The notes beneath the pieces were generated by a model. It searched no databases. It saw only the letters and a program-made list of their open reading frames with translations, and had not been told where the DNA came from. A stretch of DNA of 64,000 bases from contig CAVYYK010000050.1 in NCBI GenBank assembly GCA_963772635.1, positions 28,065-92,064 of the forward strand. The letters are read 5' to 3'. This DNA is from JAUXFS01 sp963772635. Its GTDB lineage: Bacteria > Pseudomonadota > Alphaproteobacteria > Rhodospirillales > Defluviicoccaceae. Shown piece by piece: positions 10,061 through 18,476 of this stretch. The first letter of the stretch is position 1; each line of letters starts with the position of its first letter. Made by a program: the position numbers and the translations under genes.

Positions 10061-11374
10061 TCACGAGCGGCGGCCGAAGGGGACGACCTCGCTCTTGCCG
10101 TCGGCTACGGCCTTCTCCGCGAACAGCTCCTTGAGCCTCACCGCCATGCAATCCCGTCCAAGGGAGTCGAAGGAGGTGATCGATTCTCCCGCCCGCTGGA
10201 CCCACGGCGCGGGATTCACCCAACTAAGCGCTTCGGCGTCTACACCGAGGTCGAGGTCGGTGTAGAGGTCGTAGAGCGTGGTCTCGTCCAGGCCCCGGGC
10301 AAGCACCCAGCTGTCGCGCCCGACCCGGGTGACATAGCGTGCCGCGGATAGCTGTCCAAGGATGGTTTCGACGACGAAGGCGCTCAGACCCAGGTTTTTC
10401 AGGATGCTCTTCCTTTCGCATACCTCGCCGCGGACGCTCGCCGACCGCAGCGCGGCAAGTACCGACAAGGCCACCGTCAGCCGAATCCCGGGCGCGAACT
10501 GGGGCAGGTTGGCGATCGTCCGCTGTGCCGTCCATTCGGTCAGCGAGGCGGCGATCACCGCGCCCAGCAATCCCATCGCCCACGCCATGTAGACCCAGAT
10601 CAGAGTCATCGGGATCGTCGCCATCGCACCGTAGATGGTCTGGTAAGTTGGGAAATTTGTGACGTAGAGCCCGAACCCCTTCTTCAACGATTCGAATGCG
10701 ATCGTCGCCACCAGAGCGCCGGCAGCGGCATGACGCACCTTGACCGGCCGGTTGGGAATGGTTCCGTACAGAAGCGAAAAAGCCGCGAACTCCAGAATCG
10801 GCGGAAGCATCTTGGTGTAGCGGCCGCCGGGCCCGGTCCACGCTTCGACACCCGCCGCTTGGGCGGTGGCGAACAGATAGCTCGACAGCGAAACGCTGAA
10901 GCCAATCAGGATCGGCCCCAGGGTGAGAACCGTCCAGAACGCCAGAACCCGCCACATGAACGGGCGTGGCATGGTGACGTGCCAGATGTCGTTAAAGGCG
11001 CTTTCGATGGCAAGCAGCAGCATGAAGACAGCAATGGTCAAGCCCGCGGCGCCGAATGCCGAGAGCTTACCCGCGTTGTCGATGAACTGGTTGAACTGCG
11101 CCAGCACCGCCGTGCCGGCCTCGGGCACGAAGCTCTCCAGAATGAACGTCTGCAGGTTGGCACGGATGTCGTCGAAAACCGGAAATTGCGACAGAATCGC
11201 AAGCGCGATGACCATCATCGGAACGAACGCCAGCAAGGTCGTGAACGTCAGGGAAGCCGAGTACTCCAGACAGCGGTCGTTGAGGTACCGGTTGAGCACG
11301 TACCGTAGGAACACGCCCACGTTTCCCGCGCCCGAAACCACGGCTTTACCCTGATGGGGCAAACCCAGCGGCAT
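10061..11374 (-). CDS. YihY/BrkB-family inner membrane protein
   Basis: This 437-residue protein belongs to the YihY (BrkB) family of integral membrane proteins, once mislabelled ribonuclease BN. The typical opening LRYVLNRYLNDRCLEYSASL is followed by TFTTLLAFVPMMVIALAILSQFPVF. Several further hydrophobic segments follow, including AGLTIAVFMLLLAIESAFNDIW and the paired TMs around residues 150-260. The last 150 residues form a soluble tail with a winged-helix-like appearance (LSAFVVETILGQLSAARYVTR), as in many longer members. The transported substrate or exact function of the family is not known. The start ATG at 11372-11374 gives the conserved N terminus. Confidence 0.85.
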   Translation of the reverse strand: MPLGLPHQGKAVVSGAGNVGVFLRYVLNRYLNDRCLEYSASLTFTTLLAFVPMMVIALAILSQFPVFDDIRANLQTFILESFVPEAGTAVLAQFNQFIDNAGKLSAFGAAGLTIAVFMLLLAIESAFNDIWHVTMPRPFMWRVLAFWTVLTLGPILIGFSVSLSSYLFATAQAAGVEAWTGPGGRYTKMLPPILEFAAFSLLYGTIPNRPVKVRHAAAGALVATIAFESLKKGFGLYVTNFPTYQTIYGAMATIPMTLIWVYMAWAMGLLGAVIAASLTEWTAQRTIANLPQFAPGIRLTVALSVLAALRSASVRGEVCERKSILKNLGLSAFVVETILGQLSAARYVTRVGRDSWVLARGLDETTLYDLYTDLDLGVDAEALSWVNPAPWVQRAGESITSFDSLGRDCMAVRLKELFAEKAVADGKSEVVPFGRRS

Positions 11375-11512
11375 GACCGTCTCCCTGATGCATATCGGCC
11401 CGGCCGTTCTCCACCGAGACGACCTGTTGTTATGGTCTCACGATAGCATCACGAGCCTTGATTCGCCACCAAGGATTGAATTTCGCCGGTACCGACCCGG
11501 CCGGATCCGCGT

Positions 11513-11926
11513 TCAACCCGAGGCTGGGTGCAACCTTCCCAAGTAACCACCGAGCGTCCGGTCGGAGCGTCCGATATGGCCGACCAGCCCGGCGAACGTC
11601 GCATCCAGCGTTTCGGTGGTCGTCGCCGCGTCGCCGCTATGGTAGCGCTCCCGGGCCTGCTCGATCTGCTCGACCATCCGGTCGTGCTCGGCCACGTGCG
11701 CCTCGTAGTGGGGGTACTGGTAGAGCCGCATCAGCAGCTCCTCGGACATGAAATGGACCTTGGTGTAGTCGATCAGCTGCTCGAGGATTTCGTTCACCTC
11801 CGTTTCCGCGCGGCCCTCGGTGACGGCGTCGCGAAGCGCCGAGAGTAAGCCCACCTGGACCCGGTGTTCACCGTCGATCTGGTCGAAGCCGACGCCGATG
11901 CTCTGTTCGGTGAGGTGATCTTCCAT
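11513..11926 (-). CDS. Bacteriohemerythrin
   Basis: This is a small di-iron oxygen-binding protein of 137 residues. All expected iron ligands are present: His21 (in DGEHRVQ), His58 and Glu62 (in VHFMSEE), His77 and His81 (in HVAEHDRM), and His117 with Asp122 (in HIGRSD). The spacing matches the canonical bacterial hemerythrin almost exactly. The start is ATG 11926, which gives MEDHLTEQ; the open frame extends further upstream but without homology. The family binds O2 reversibly and is used for oxygen sensing, storage or delivery. The next gene on the same strand is yjbQ, 85 bases upstream, so they may share a transcript. Confidence 0.9.
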   Translation of the reverse strand: MEDHLTEQSIGVGFDQIDGEHRVQVGLLSALRDAVTEGRAETEVNEILEQLIDYTKVHFMSEELLMRLYQYPHYEAHVAEHDRMVEQIEQARERYHSGDAATTTETLDATFAGLVGHIGRSDRTLGGYLGRLHPASG

Positions 11927-12011
11927 GGCAACCGGTCCTCGATGTCGGTCATGTCCTTCGGTCGGCCGCCACGGTGACAGAGTTCGACACCCAGAGCAAC
12001 AGCCCCGCAGG

Positions 12012-12431
12012 CTATTCACCGATGAGATGCAGGACCAGGCGGCGGCTGTGAGGGCGGGTTCGGTGCTCGAACAGGTAGATGCCCTGCCAGGTGCCGAGCG
12101 TCATCTGCCCGCCGGCGACCGGGATTGACAATTGCACGTCGGTGAGCGCGCTGCGAATGTGTGCCGGCATGTCGTCGGGACCTTCGAGCGTGTGCCGATA
12201 CAAGGTCGGGTCGTCGCGGACGAGACGAGCGAAGAAGGTCTGGAGGTCCCGCTGGACATCGGGATCGGCGTTCTCCTGAATGGTCAGCGAGGCGCTGGTG
12301 TGCTGGCAAAAGACGGCCAGCATGCCCGTGGCCACTCCCTGGCCAGAGAGCCACCGGCGAATGTTCCCGGTAACCTCGTAAAGGCCCTCGCCGCGGGTTT
12401 CGACGGTGATCGTTTCCTGTGCCTGCTTCAT
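12012..12431 (-). CDS. YjbQ (UPF0047) family protein
   Basis: This 139-residue protein belongs to the YjbQ/UPF0047 family, a compact trimeric fold for which thiamine-phosphate synthase side activity has been reported. Conserved elements include LAVFCQHTSASLTIQENADPD, RHTLEGPDDMPAHIRSAL, and the C-terminal LGTWQGIYLFEHRTRPHSRRLVL. The histidines in QHTSAS, GPDDMPAH and LFEHR are the usual family active-site positions. It lies between mmcB (divergent) and the hemerythrin gene (same strand). The physiological role is uncertain across the family. Confidence 0.9.
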   Translation of the reverse strand: MKQAQETITVETRGEGLYEVTGNIRRWLSGQGVATGMLAVFCQHTSASLTIQENADPDVQRDLQTFFARLVRDDPTLYRHTLEGPDDMPAHIRSALTDVQLSIPVAGGQMTLGTWQGIYLFEHRTRPHSRRLVLHLIGE

Positions 12432-12526
12432 GGTCCGTCCAGGCTAACGTCATTTCCGTCCCGTTCCAACCGGACTGGCGCAACGGAGTGTTGCGGAGGT
12501 CGGAAAACCGCGATAGAAAAGGGGCA

Positions 12527-13006
12527 ATGCTGGAACATTTGATGAACTTTCCTCCGCCGGCCGGGGCCGACAAGGCTACGGCGGAGCTTCCCGGGGCCGC
12601 GGGCCTCTCCCGCGGTGTGTCGCGATTGCTCGACAGCATGGACTACCGCGTGCTGACGGAGTTCCCCCTCGGCAACCACCGCCGGGTGGATATCGCCGGC
12701 CTCGACCGGCGCGGTGCGGTTCTGGTCGTCGAGATCAAGTCGTCGCTGGCCGACTACCGGGCCGACGGAAAATGGCCGGAATATCTGGCGTATTGTGACG
12801 CTTTCTACTTCGCCGTCGGTTCGGAATTCCCGGTGGCGGTACTTCCGGCCGAAGTCGGCATCATCGTCGCCGACGCCTATCAGGGTGCGGTGGTGCGGCC
12901 CTCCCCAATGGCGCCGATGAAGCCGGCCCGCCGCAAGGCGCTGACGCTGCGTTTCGCCCGCACCGCCGCGGCGCGCCTGCAAGGCCTGCTCGATCCCCGC
13001 CGCTGA
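12527..13006 (+). CDS. mmcB: MmcB-family DNA repair protein
   Basis: This 159-residue protein matches the alphaproteobacterial MmcB family, known from Caulobacter as an SOS-associated factor for mitomycin-type damage with a restriction-endonuclease-like fold. Visible features are NHRRVDIAGLDRRGAVLVVEIKSSLADYRADGKWPEYLAYCD. These include the D...ExK pattern of PD-(D/E)XK nucleases (Asp in RVDIAG, then VVEIKSS). The later segments FYFAVGSEFPVAVLPAEVGIIVAD and ARRKALTLRFARTAAARL also fit. ATG 12527 follows a G-rich stretch; ATG 12542 is an alternative. The nuclease reading is inferred from the motif. Confidence 0.85.
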   Translation: MLEHLMNFPPPAGADKATAELPGAAGLSRGVSRLLDSMDYRVLTEFPLGNHRRVDIAGLDRRGAVLVVEIKSSLADYRADGKWPEYLAYCDAFYFAVGSEFPVAVLPAEVGIIVADAYQGAVVRPSPMAPMKPARRKALTLRFARTAAARLQGLLDPRR

Positions 13007-13023
13007 CGGCGATGAGGGCTTGA

Positions 13024-13887
13024 TCAATGGCTGTCGATGAAAGCCGACGCATCTTCCAGGACAGGGGCGCGTCCGCGAAAGGGCTTGGCCAGCGCAAGAA
13101 CGATGCCAATGTGGCCGAGATTGGCATACTCCAAGTTGCGAGCCGAACCGCCCGCCGCGCGGATGCGCGAGGCGAGTTCCTTCGAGTTCGCCGGATAGAC
13201 GGTGGTGTCGTCCTCGCCATGCAGCAACAGAAAAGGCAGTTTCTGGCCATCGACGAACGTTATTGGTCTGGCCCTGTCGGGATCGGGCGTGTCGACGAAC
13301 ACCGGTCGTGTGCTCCGATACTGCAACGGATCGAAGGCGTAAGGCCCGGCCAGTCCAATCATGCCCCGGACCGCGGTGCCGGGAACATCCACGTCGGCGA
13401 GATATCGCTCGTCCAACGTGAGCAGCGCCGCAATATGGGCTCCGGCCGAATGGCCCATCAGGAAAATCCGATCCGGATCCCCGCCGAAGGCGCCAATGTG
13501 CTCTCGGACCCACCCGACCGCCACAGCCGAATCCTCGACGAAGGCGGGGAAGCGGACGTCCGGGTAGACCCGATAGTCGGGAATGACGGTGACATGCCCC
13601 CGACTGGTCAACGCCTCGGCGATGAACCGATAGTTCGCTCTGTCGCCCCGCTTCCAACTACCACCGTAAAGGAACACGACCACCGAGGCAGGCCGGGTAC
13701 CGTCGACGGGAGTGTAGACGTCGAGCTTTTGGCGGGCTTCCGGACCGTAGGCAATGCCATCGTGAGCGACGTACCCATCTTTGGGTATGGCCGCGTTGAG
13801 GACGGTTAGCGGCGAACACGCGCCGAGGATCAGGAGCAACCCGGCCGCGGATGCGGAAAAAGCCCTGACCGCCGACAGCGGAGCCAT
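13024..13887 (-). CDS. Alpha/beta hydrolase lipoprotein, carboxylesterase type
   Basis: This 287-residue alpha/beta hydrolase resembles BD-FAE/HSL-type esterases. The N terminus is a lipoprotein signal peptide ending in a lipobox (LLLILGAC), so the mature enzyme is predicted to be membrane anchored in the periplasm. The oxyanion-hole element is FLYGGSW and the nucleophile elbow is GHSAGAH. The acid residue lies in LLLHGEDDTTVYP and the histidine in NLGHIGIV, so the catalytic triad is complete. The substrate cannot be told from sequence. Its stop lies 17 bases from the stop of mmcB (converging genes). Confidence 0.85.
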   Translation of the reverse strand: MAPLSAVRAFSASAAGLLLILGACSPLTVLNAAIPKDGYVAHDGIAYGPEARQKLDVYTPVDGTRPASVVVFLYGGSWKRGDRANYRFIAEALTSRGHVTVIPDYRVYPDVRFPAFVEDSAVAVGWVREHIGAFGGDPDRIFLMGHSAGAHIAALLTLDERYLADVDVPGTAVRGMIGLAGPYAFDPLQYRSTRPVFVDTPDPDRARPITFVDGQKLPFLLLHGEDDTTVYPANSKELASRIRAAGGSARNLEYANLGHIGIVLALAKPFRGRAPVLEDASAFIDSH

Positions 13888-13935
13888 GCCGTCAGTGCCG
13901 CGACTCAGGAAGGCAACGGTTCGAAGCGTCCTGTG

Positions 13936-14616
13936 TCACTTCGCCAAAGCCTCATTTTCGTGGGTCACTTCACCGAGAACGGTCGCGCACGAGACACCGG
14001 TGCCGCCAAGGCCACAATATCCGCCCGGGTTTTTGGCCAGATACTGCTGATGATAGGCCTCGGCGTAATAGAACGTCGGCGCGTCCACAATCTCGGTGGT
14101 GATCGCGCCGTAGCCGGTCTCGCCCAAAGCCGCCTGATAGGCGTCTCGCGACGCCTCCGCCAGGGCTCGCTGCTCCGGGGAATAGGCGTAGATGCCGGAG
14201 CGATACTGGGTGCCGACGTCGTTGCCCTGACGCATGCCCTGGGTGGGGTCGTGGCTCTCCCAGAAGAGCCGGAGGAGATCCTCGTAGCCGATGGCCTTCG
14301 GATCGAAGACGACGAGAACGGCCTCGGTATGCCCGGTCATGCCGGAACAAACCTCCGCGTAGGTGGGATTGCGGGTGTGGCCGGCCGCGTAACCCACCGC
14401 GGTGGTGAATACCCCCGGCGCCTGCCAGAACTTCCGCTCGGCACCCCAGAAACAGCCCATGGCGAACATCGCCGTCTCGAGGCCTTCCGGGAACGGCGGC
14501 CGCAACGGATGGCCGTTGACGTGATGGACATCGGGAACCGGCATCGGTTGATCCCGTCCCGGCAACGCCTGGTCGGGTGTCGGTACGTTCAGCTTGTTCT
14601 TGGACATGAACCACAT
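13936..14616 (-). CDS. msrA: Peptide-methionine (S)-S-oxide reductase
   Basis: This enzyme reduces methionine S-sulfoxide in proteins and repairs oxidative damage. The catalytic GCFWGAE motif lies near residue 55, after an N-terminal extension of the kind seen in longer MsrA proteins (including HVNGHPLRPPFPEG). Other family features are GYAAGHTRNPTYAEVCSGMTGHTEAV, FWESHDPTQGMRQGNDVGTQYRS and the resolving-cysteine tail NPGGYCGLGGTGVSC. Length (226 residues) is normal. No msrB lies next to it. It forms part of a minus-strand group of stress genes. Confidence 0.95.
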   Translation of the reverse strand: MWFMSKNKLNVPTPDQALPGRDQPMPVPDVHHVNGHPLRPPFPEGLETAMFAMGCFWGAERKFWQAPGVFTTAVGYAAGHTRNPTYAEVCSGMTGHTEAVLVVFDPKAIGYEDLLRLFWESHDPTQGMRQGNDVGTQYRSGIYAYSPEQRALAEASRDAYQAALGETGYGAITTEIVDAPTFYYAEAYHQQYLAKNPGGYCGLGGTGVSCATVLGEVTHENEALAK

Positions 14617-14834
14617 GGGACGCCTCCGTCATTGGGTCGGAGCGCAGGCGATGCCGCCGTCGCCGCACCTCTCTCCCATATGTGGGATCTAGGCCGCGCA
14701 GCGCAAACCCGTCCTGCATCGGAGAGGAGTCCGGGGGTGGCAAACTTGCGCCTTGCGGTTTTATCGGTTCATGAAATCCCCCTCCTGGTGTAAGAGCGGT
14801 CGACCGCGGGGAGGGGCATGGGGAACAAAACGCA

Positions 14835-16661
14835 ATGAGTGGCGAGACCTTTTTTGTTTTTGGCGTTCTCGGCCTCACCATCGTTCTGTTCGCCAGCGAC
14901 CGGGTACGTCTGGATATCGTCGCCATCCTGGTCGTGCTTGCGCTGATGCTGAGCGGGGTGTTGACGGCGCGCGAGGCGCTCGCCGGTTTTGGCGATTCGG
15001 TTGTCATGATGGTCGCCGCACTGTTCGTCGTCGGTGAAGCCTTGGTACGCACCGGCGTCGCCTATGCTTTCGGCGACTGGTTGATGAAGGTCGGCGGGGC
15101 CAGCGAGACACGGCTGATCCTTCTACTCGTGCCTTTGGTCGGCATCGTCGGCGCGCCGATGAGTTCGACCGGCATCGTCGCTATTTTCATTCCGGTGGTC
15201 ATGAGTGTCGCCGCCAAGACCGGGATCAGACCCTCGCGCCTGATGATGCCGCTCGCTTTCGCCGCAATGATCAGCGGAATGATCACCCTGATCTCGACGC
15301 CTCCAAACATGGTGGTCAGCGGGGCACTGCGTGACGCCGGGTACGACCCCTTCGGCTTTTTCAGCTTCAGCCCGATCGGCCTTCTGGTCTTGGCGGTCGG
15401 GACGGTCTACATGATTCTGGTCGGCCGCCACCTCCTGCCCGGAGACCGAGAAGGGGAGAAAACCCGGCCCGAAGGCCGCACCCTCGAGGACCTCGCCGAG
15501 ACCTATGGTTTGACCGATCGATTGCATCGGGCCCGCATCGGCGTCGGATCGCCGCTGGTGGGGCAAACCGTAGCGAGCGCCAGGTTGCGAACGCATTTCG
15601 GCGTCACCGTGATCGGCGTCGAACGCCAACAACGCTTCGGTTCCGAGATCGAGCCCGCCCTGGCGACGACGGAGTTCGGCGCCCGCGACGTGCTGTACCT
15701 GGTCGGTCTGGAGGAGCCCGTCCACCATTTCCTGGACTCCCAAGGCCTCGATCGTCTGGTGATCGAGGAGAGACAGCGCAAGGACGTGGTTCAGGAGTTG
15801 GGATTGGCCGAAGTCGTGCTCGCCCCCGAGTCCAAGCTGATCGGCCGCACCTTGCTCGACGCCGCGTTTCGGTCCCGGCACGGCGTCAGCGTGCTCGCCA
15901 TTCGACGCAAGGGTCACCCGCTGTTCGCGAACTTCACCGGCGAAACCCTGCAGTTCGGGGATTCCCTCCTGGTCGCCGGCGGCTGGAAGCACATCGCCAG
16001 GCTGCAGGTCGACAAGAAGGATTTCCTCGTTCTCAGTCTGCCCGTGGAGATGGCGGACGTGGCGCCAGCGCGCCGCCGGGCGCCGTGGGCCTTGGCGATC
16101 CTGGCGGCGATGATCGTGCTGATGACCCTCGGCCTGGTCCCCAATGTTGCCGCCGTGCTGCTCGCCGCGCTGGCCATGGTCCTGACCGGATGCGTCAGCA
16201 TGGACAGCGCCTACAAGGTGATCAACTGGCAGAGCCTGATCCTGATCGCCGGAATGCTGCCGATGGCGACGGCCCTGGAAAAGACCGGCGGCACCCTGCT
16301 GATCGTCGATGGACTGGTCGGCGCCTTCGGGGATGCCGGCCCGTACGCGATGATGGCCGGACTGTTCGTGCTCACCGCCGCCCTCGGCAGTTTCATTTCC
16401 AACACGGCGACAGCGGTGCTTCTGGCGCCGATCGCCATCGGCGCCGCCGAGCACCTCGGGGTGTCGCCTTATCCTCTCGCGATGACGGTCGCCATCGCCG
16501 CCTCGGCGGCGTTCATGACCCCGGTCTCCTCGCCGGTGAATACGCTGGTGGTGGTGCCGGGCAACTACGGGTTCAACGACTTCGTCAAGGTCGGCACGCC
16601 GATGGTGCTGCTGGTTATGGCGGTGACCCTGTTGACGGTGCCGCTGTTGTTTCCACTTTGA
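14835..16661 (+). CDS. SLC13-family permease with two RCK_C (TrkA-C) domains
   Basis: This 608-residue transporter belongs to the SLC13/DASS-type anion permeases that carry a regulatory insert. The two halves are membrane domains, about residues 1-190 and 410-608. They carry the signature MSSTGIVAIFIPVV and ISTPPNMVVSGALR in the first half, and FISNTATAVLLAPIAIGAA and AFMTPVSSPVNTLVVVPG in the second. Between them are two cytoplasmic TrkA-C domains (about residues 215-300 and 315-395), which usually bind ligands and gate transport. The substrate is probably a dicarboxylate, sulfate or a similar anion, and probably sodium coupled; this is inferred from family only. Its last 47 bases overlap the 3' end of the minus-strand cyclase gene. 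Confidence 0.85.
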   Translation: MSGETFFVFGVLGLTIVLFASDRVRLDIVAILVVLALMLSGVLTAREALAGFGDSVVMMVAALFVVGEALVRTGVAYAFGDWLMKVGGASETRLILLLVPLVGIVGAPMSSTGIVAIFIPVVMSVAAKTGIRPSRLMMPLAFAAMISGMITLISTPPNMVVSGALRDAGYDPFGFFSFSPIGLLVLAVGTVYMILVGRHLLPGDREGEKTRPEGRTLEDLAETYGLTDRLHRARIGVGSPLVGQTVASARLRTHFGVTVIGVERQQRFGSEIEPALATTEFGARDVLYLVGLEEPVHHFLDSQGLDRLVIEERQRKDVVQELGLAEVVLAPESKLIGRTLLDAAFRSRHGVSVLAIRRKGHPLFANFTGETLQFGDSLLVAGGWKHIARLQVDKKDFLVLSLPVEMADVAPARRRAPWALAILAAMIVLMTLGLVPNVAAVLLAALAMVLTGCVSMDSAYKVINWQSLILIAGMLPMATALEKTGGTLLIVDGLVGAFGDAGPYAMMAGLFVLTAALGSFISNTATAVLLAPIAIGAAEHLGVSPYPLAMTVAIAASAAFMTPVSSPVNTLVVVPGNYGFNDFVKVGTPMVLLVMAVTLLTVPLLFPL

Positions 16662-18453
16662 AGGCGGTATAGACCGTCACCGGCTCGGCCTTGCCGCGGA
16701 CCTCCACCTCGCCGATACGCTCGAAAGGGAAATCGCCGGCGAGGGTGACGGTGTCTTGCGAGAGCAAAGTCTTCGTGCCGAACTGCTTGTTCATCTGCTC
16801 GAGCCGGGAGGCCAGATTGACGGTGTCGCCGTAGATCGTGTAGCTGAGCCGGCCGCTGGTGCCGACGCTGCCGGCGACGACCTCGCCGGTGGTGATGCCG
16901 ATGCGCGACGATAGCGTGTGTCCGGCGAAGGTGCGGCTGTTGATCGCGCGCTGCATTTCCACCGCCGAGCGCACCGCGTTGGCCGCGTGGTCCGGATCGG
17001 GGGCGGGAACGTTGAATACGGCGAGCAGCCCGTCGCCCTGGAACTGGGTGATGACGCCGCCGTGGGACTCGAGGATGTCGGCGAGCACGGTGAAGTATTC
17101 GTTGAGCATCTCGACCAGCTCTTCGGGAGAAACCCGTTCCGACAGCGAGGTGAACCCGGCGACGTCGGTGAACATCACCGTCGCTTGTGTCGATACCGGC
17201 ACGATTGCTCCCCGCTCCTTGATCAGCTTGGCGGCGACGCCTTCGGGCACGTACTTGCCGAGCAGATCGCGGACCAGATTGCGTTCGCGCAAGCCTTGGA
17301 CCATGGCGTTGAACGATTGCGACGCGTCGTCGATCTCGCGAAGCCGTGTCGGCGGCAGCGGCTCGAAGGTGTCGAGGTCGCCGCGCCTGACGTCTTCCGC
17401 GGCGTCGGACAGACGCAAAATCGGCGAACCGATGGCGCGTGCGATCACCAGCGCGGCAATCACCGAAAGCACCAGGATCGCCACGCCGAAGACGATCGTA
17501 TTCTGCAGGCGTTCGATCTGCTCCGTGCCCTTGGTTCCCGACTCGAAATAGACGCCGACGGTCAGGGGTTGATCGGCGTAGCGGTCGAGTTGCCGATAGA
17601 GAAAAACGTAGTCGCGATCGTCGACGTGCACGACCGCCCCTTCGATGTCGGAGTTGACGAGGATCGAAAGCGGCTGCTTGTTCTGGCCCCATATCTCCCC
17701 GAGAACCCGATCGCCCAGGTGAGCGAGCGCCGGTAACGGTTCACTCTGAGTGAATACGTTATCGGCATCCGCCAACCGGGGGTGTGCAAGGACCCAGGAA
17801 CGGGCGTAGAGAACGAAAGGGGTCAGGTCTTCCGTAGCGCCTTGCCTGACCAACGAAAGGGAGAGATCGCGAATGCCGACCGCCTGAATGAGAACGCCCA
17901 GGTAGCGGTCGTCCCGAAACAGCGGCGTCCGCAGATTGACGATGGTTTGGCCGATGTCCTCGACCCACAGCGGTGCGCCCCAGGAAGATCCGACAGTGGC
18001 ACGGCCGCTGTCGATCCGTTCCCTCGTTTTCGCGTCATCGGAATGGTTGCGAACAATGGTTTCATGGTCGCTCCGCAACCAACGATATTCCACGTAGTCG
18101 GCCGAAAGGATCGCCAATCCCGTCAGCTCGGGCGTTGCGGCGAGCGTTCCGCGCATGAAGGCATCCAGACGAACACGGTCGTCGAGGTCGATGCGACCGG
18201 AAGCCAGTTCCTCGGCGATCCAGGTCGCCTGGTCGACAACCGGATCCAGCTCCCTCTCGAACACCCCGATCATCGAGTCTATAAGGGTTTGCGCCGCGTC
18301 GCTCAGCAATTCGAAAGTGGTTTCGCGGGCGGCGGAGTATCCGAGATAGAGCACGCCGGCGACCGCCAGCAGCATCAGGCCTCCCGTCCCCAACACCATC
18401 GCCGGCTTGAGGGGCACTCGGATGCCGGTTCGTCGACCCGTTCGTTCGTCCAT
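16615..18453 (-). CDS. Membrane class III adenylate/guanylate cyclase with periplasmic cache-like sensor
   Basis: This 612-residue sensor cyclase has a first membrane segment at about residues 18-40 (MVLGTGGLMLLAVAGVLYLGYS). A long periplasmic region of dCache type (LTGLAILSADY, VNLRTPLFRDDRYLGVLIQAV) follows, then a second membrane segment (TIVFGVAILVLSVIAALVIA), a HAMP domain, and a class III catalytic domain. Metal-binding aspartates are in VMFTDVAGFTSLSE and QFQGDGLLAVF, and the transition-state Asn/Arg pair is in GDTVNLASRLEQ. The enzyme therefore looks active; the aspartate in GDTVNL favours cAMP over cGMP. The start is ATG 18453. Only 23 bases separate it from the upstream MltF-like gene, so the two are probably co-transcribed. 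The 3' end overlaps the SLC13 gene by 47 bases on the other strand. Confidence 0.88.
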   Translation of the reverse strand: MDERTGRRTGIRVPLKPAMVLGTGGLMLLAVAGVLYLGYSAARETTFELLSDAAQTLIDSMIGVFERELDPVVDQATWIAEELASGRIDLDDRVRLDAFMRGTLAATPELTGLAILSADYVEYRWLRSDHETIVRNHSDDAKTRERIDSGRATVGSSWGAPLWVEDIGQTIVNLRTPLFRDDRYLGVLIQAVGIRDLSLSLVRQGATEDLTPFVLYARSWVLAHPRLADADNVFTQSEPLPALAHLGDRVLGEIWGQNKQPLSILVNSDIEGAVVHVDDRDYVFLYRQLDRYADQPLTVGVYFESGTKGTEQIERLQNTIVFGVAILVLSVIAALVIARAIGSPILRLSDAAEDVRRGDLDTFEPLPPTRLREIDDASQSFNAMVQGLRERNLVRDLLGKYVPEGVAAKLIKERGAIVPVSTQATVMFTDVAGFTSLSERVSPEELVEMLNEYFTVLADILESHGGVITQFQGDGLLAVFNVPAPDPDHAANAVRSAVEMQRAINSRTFAGHTLSSRIGITTGEVVAGSVGTSGRLSYTIYGDTVNLASRLEQMNKQFGTKTLLSQDTVTLAGDFPFERIGEVEVRGKAEPVTVYTAFKVETTAAPSTGSPP

Positions 18454-18476
18454 CGGCGTGTCTTGCTCGCGGCCCC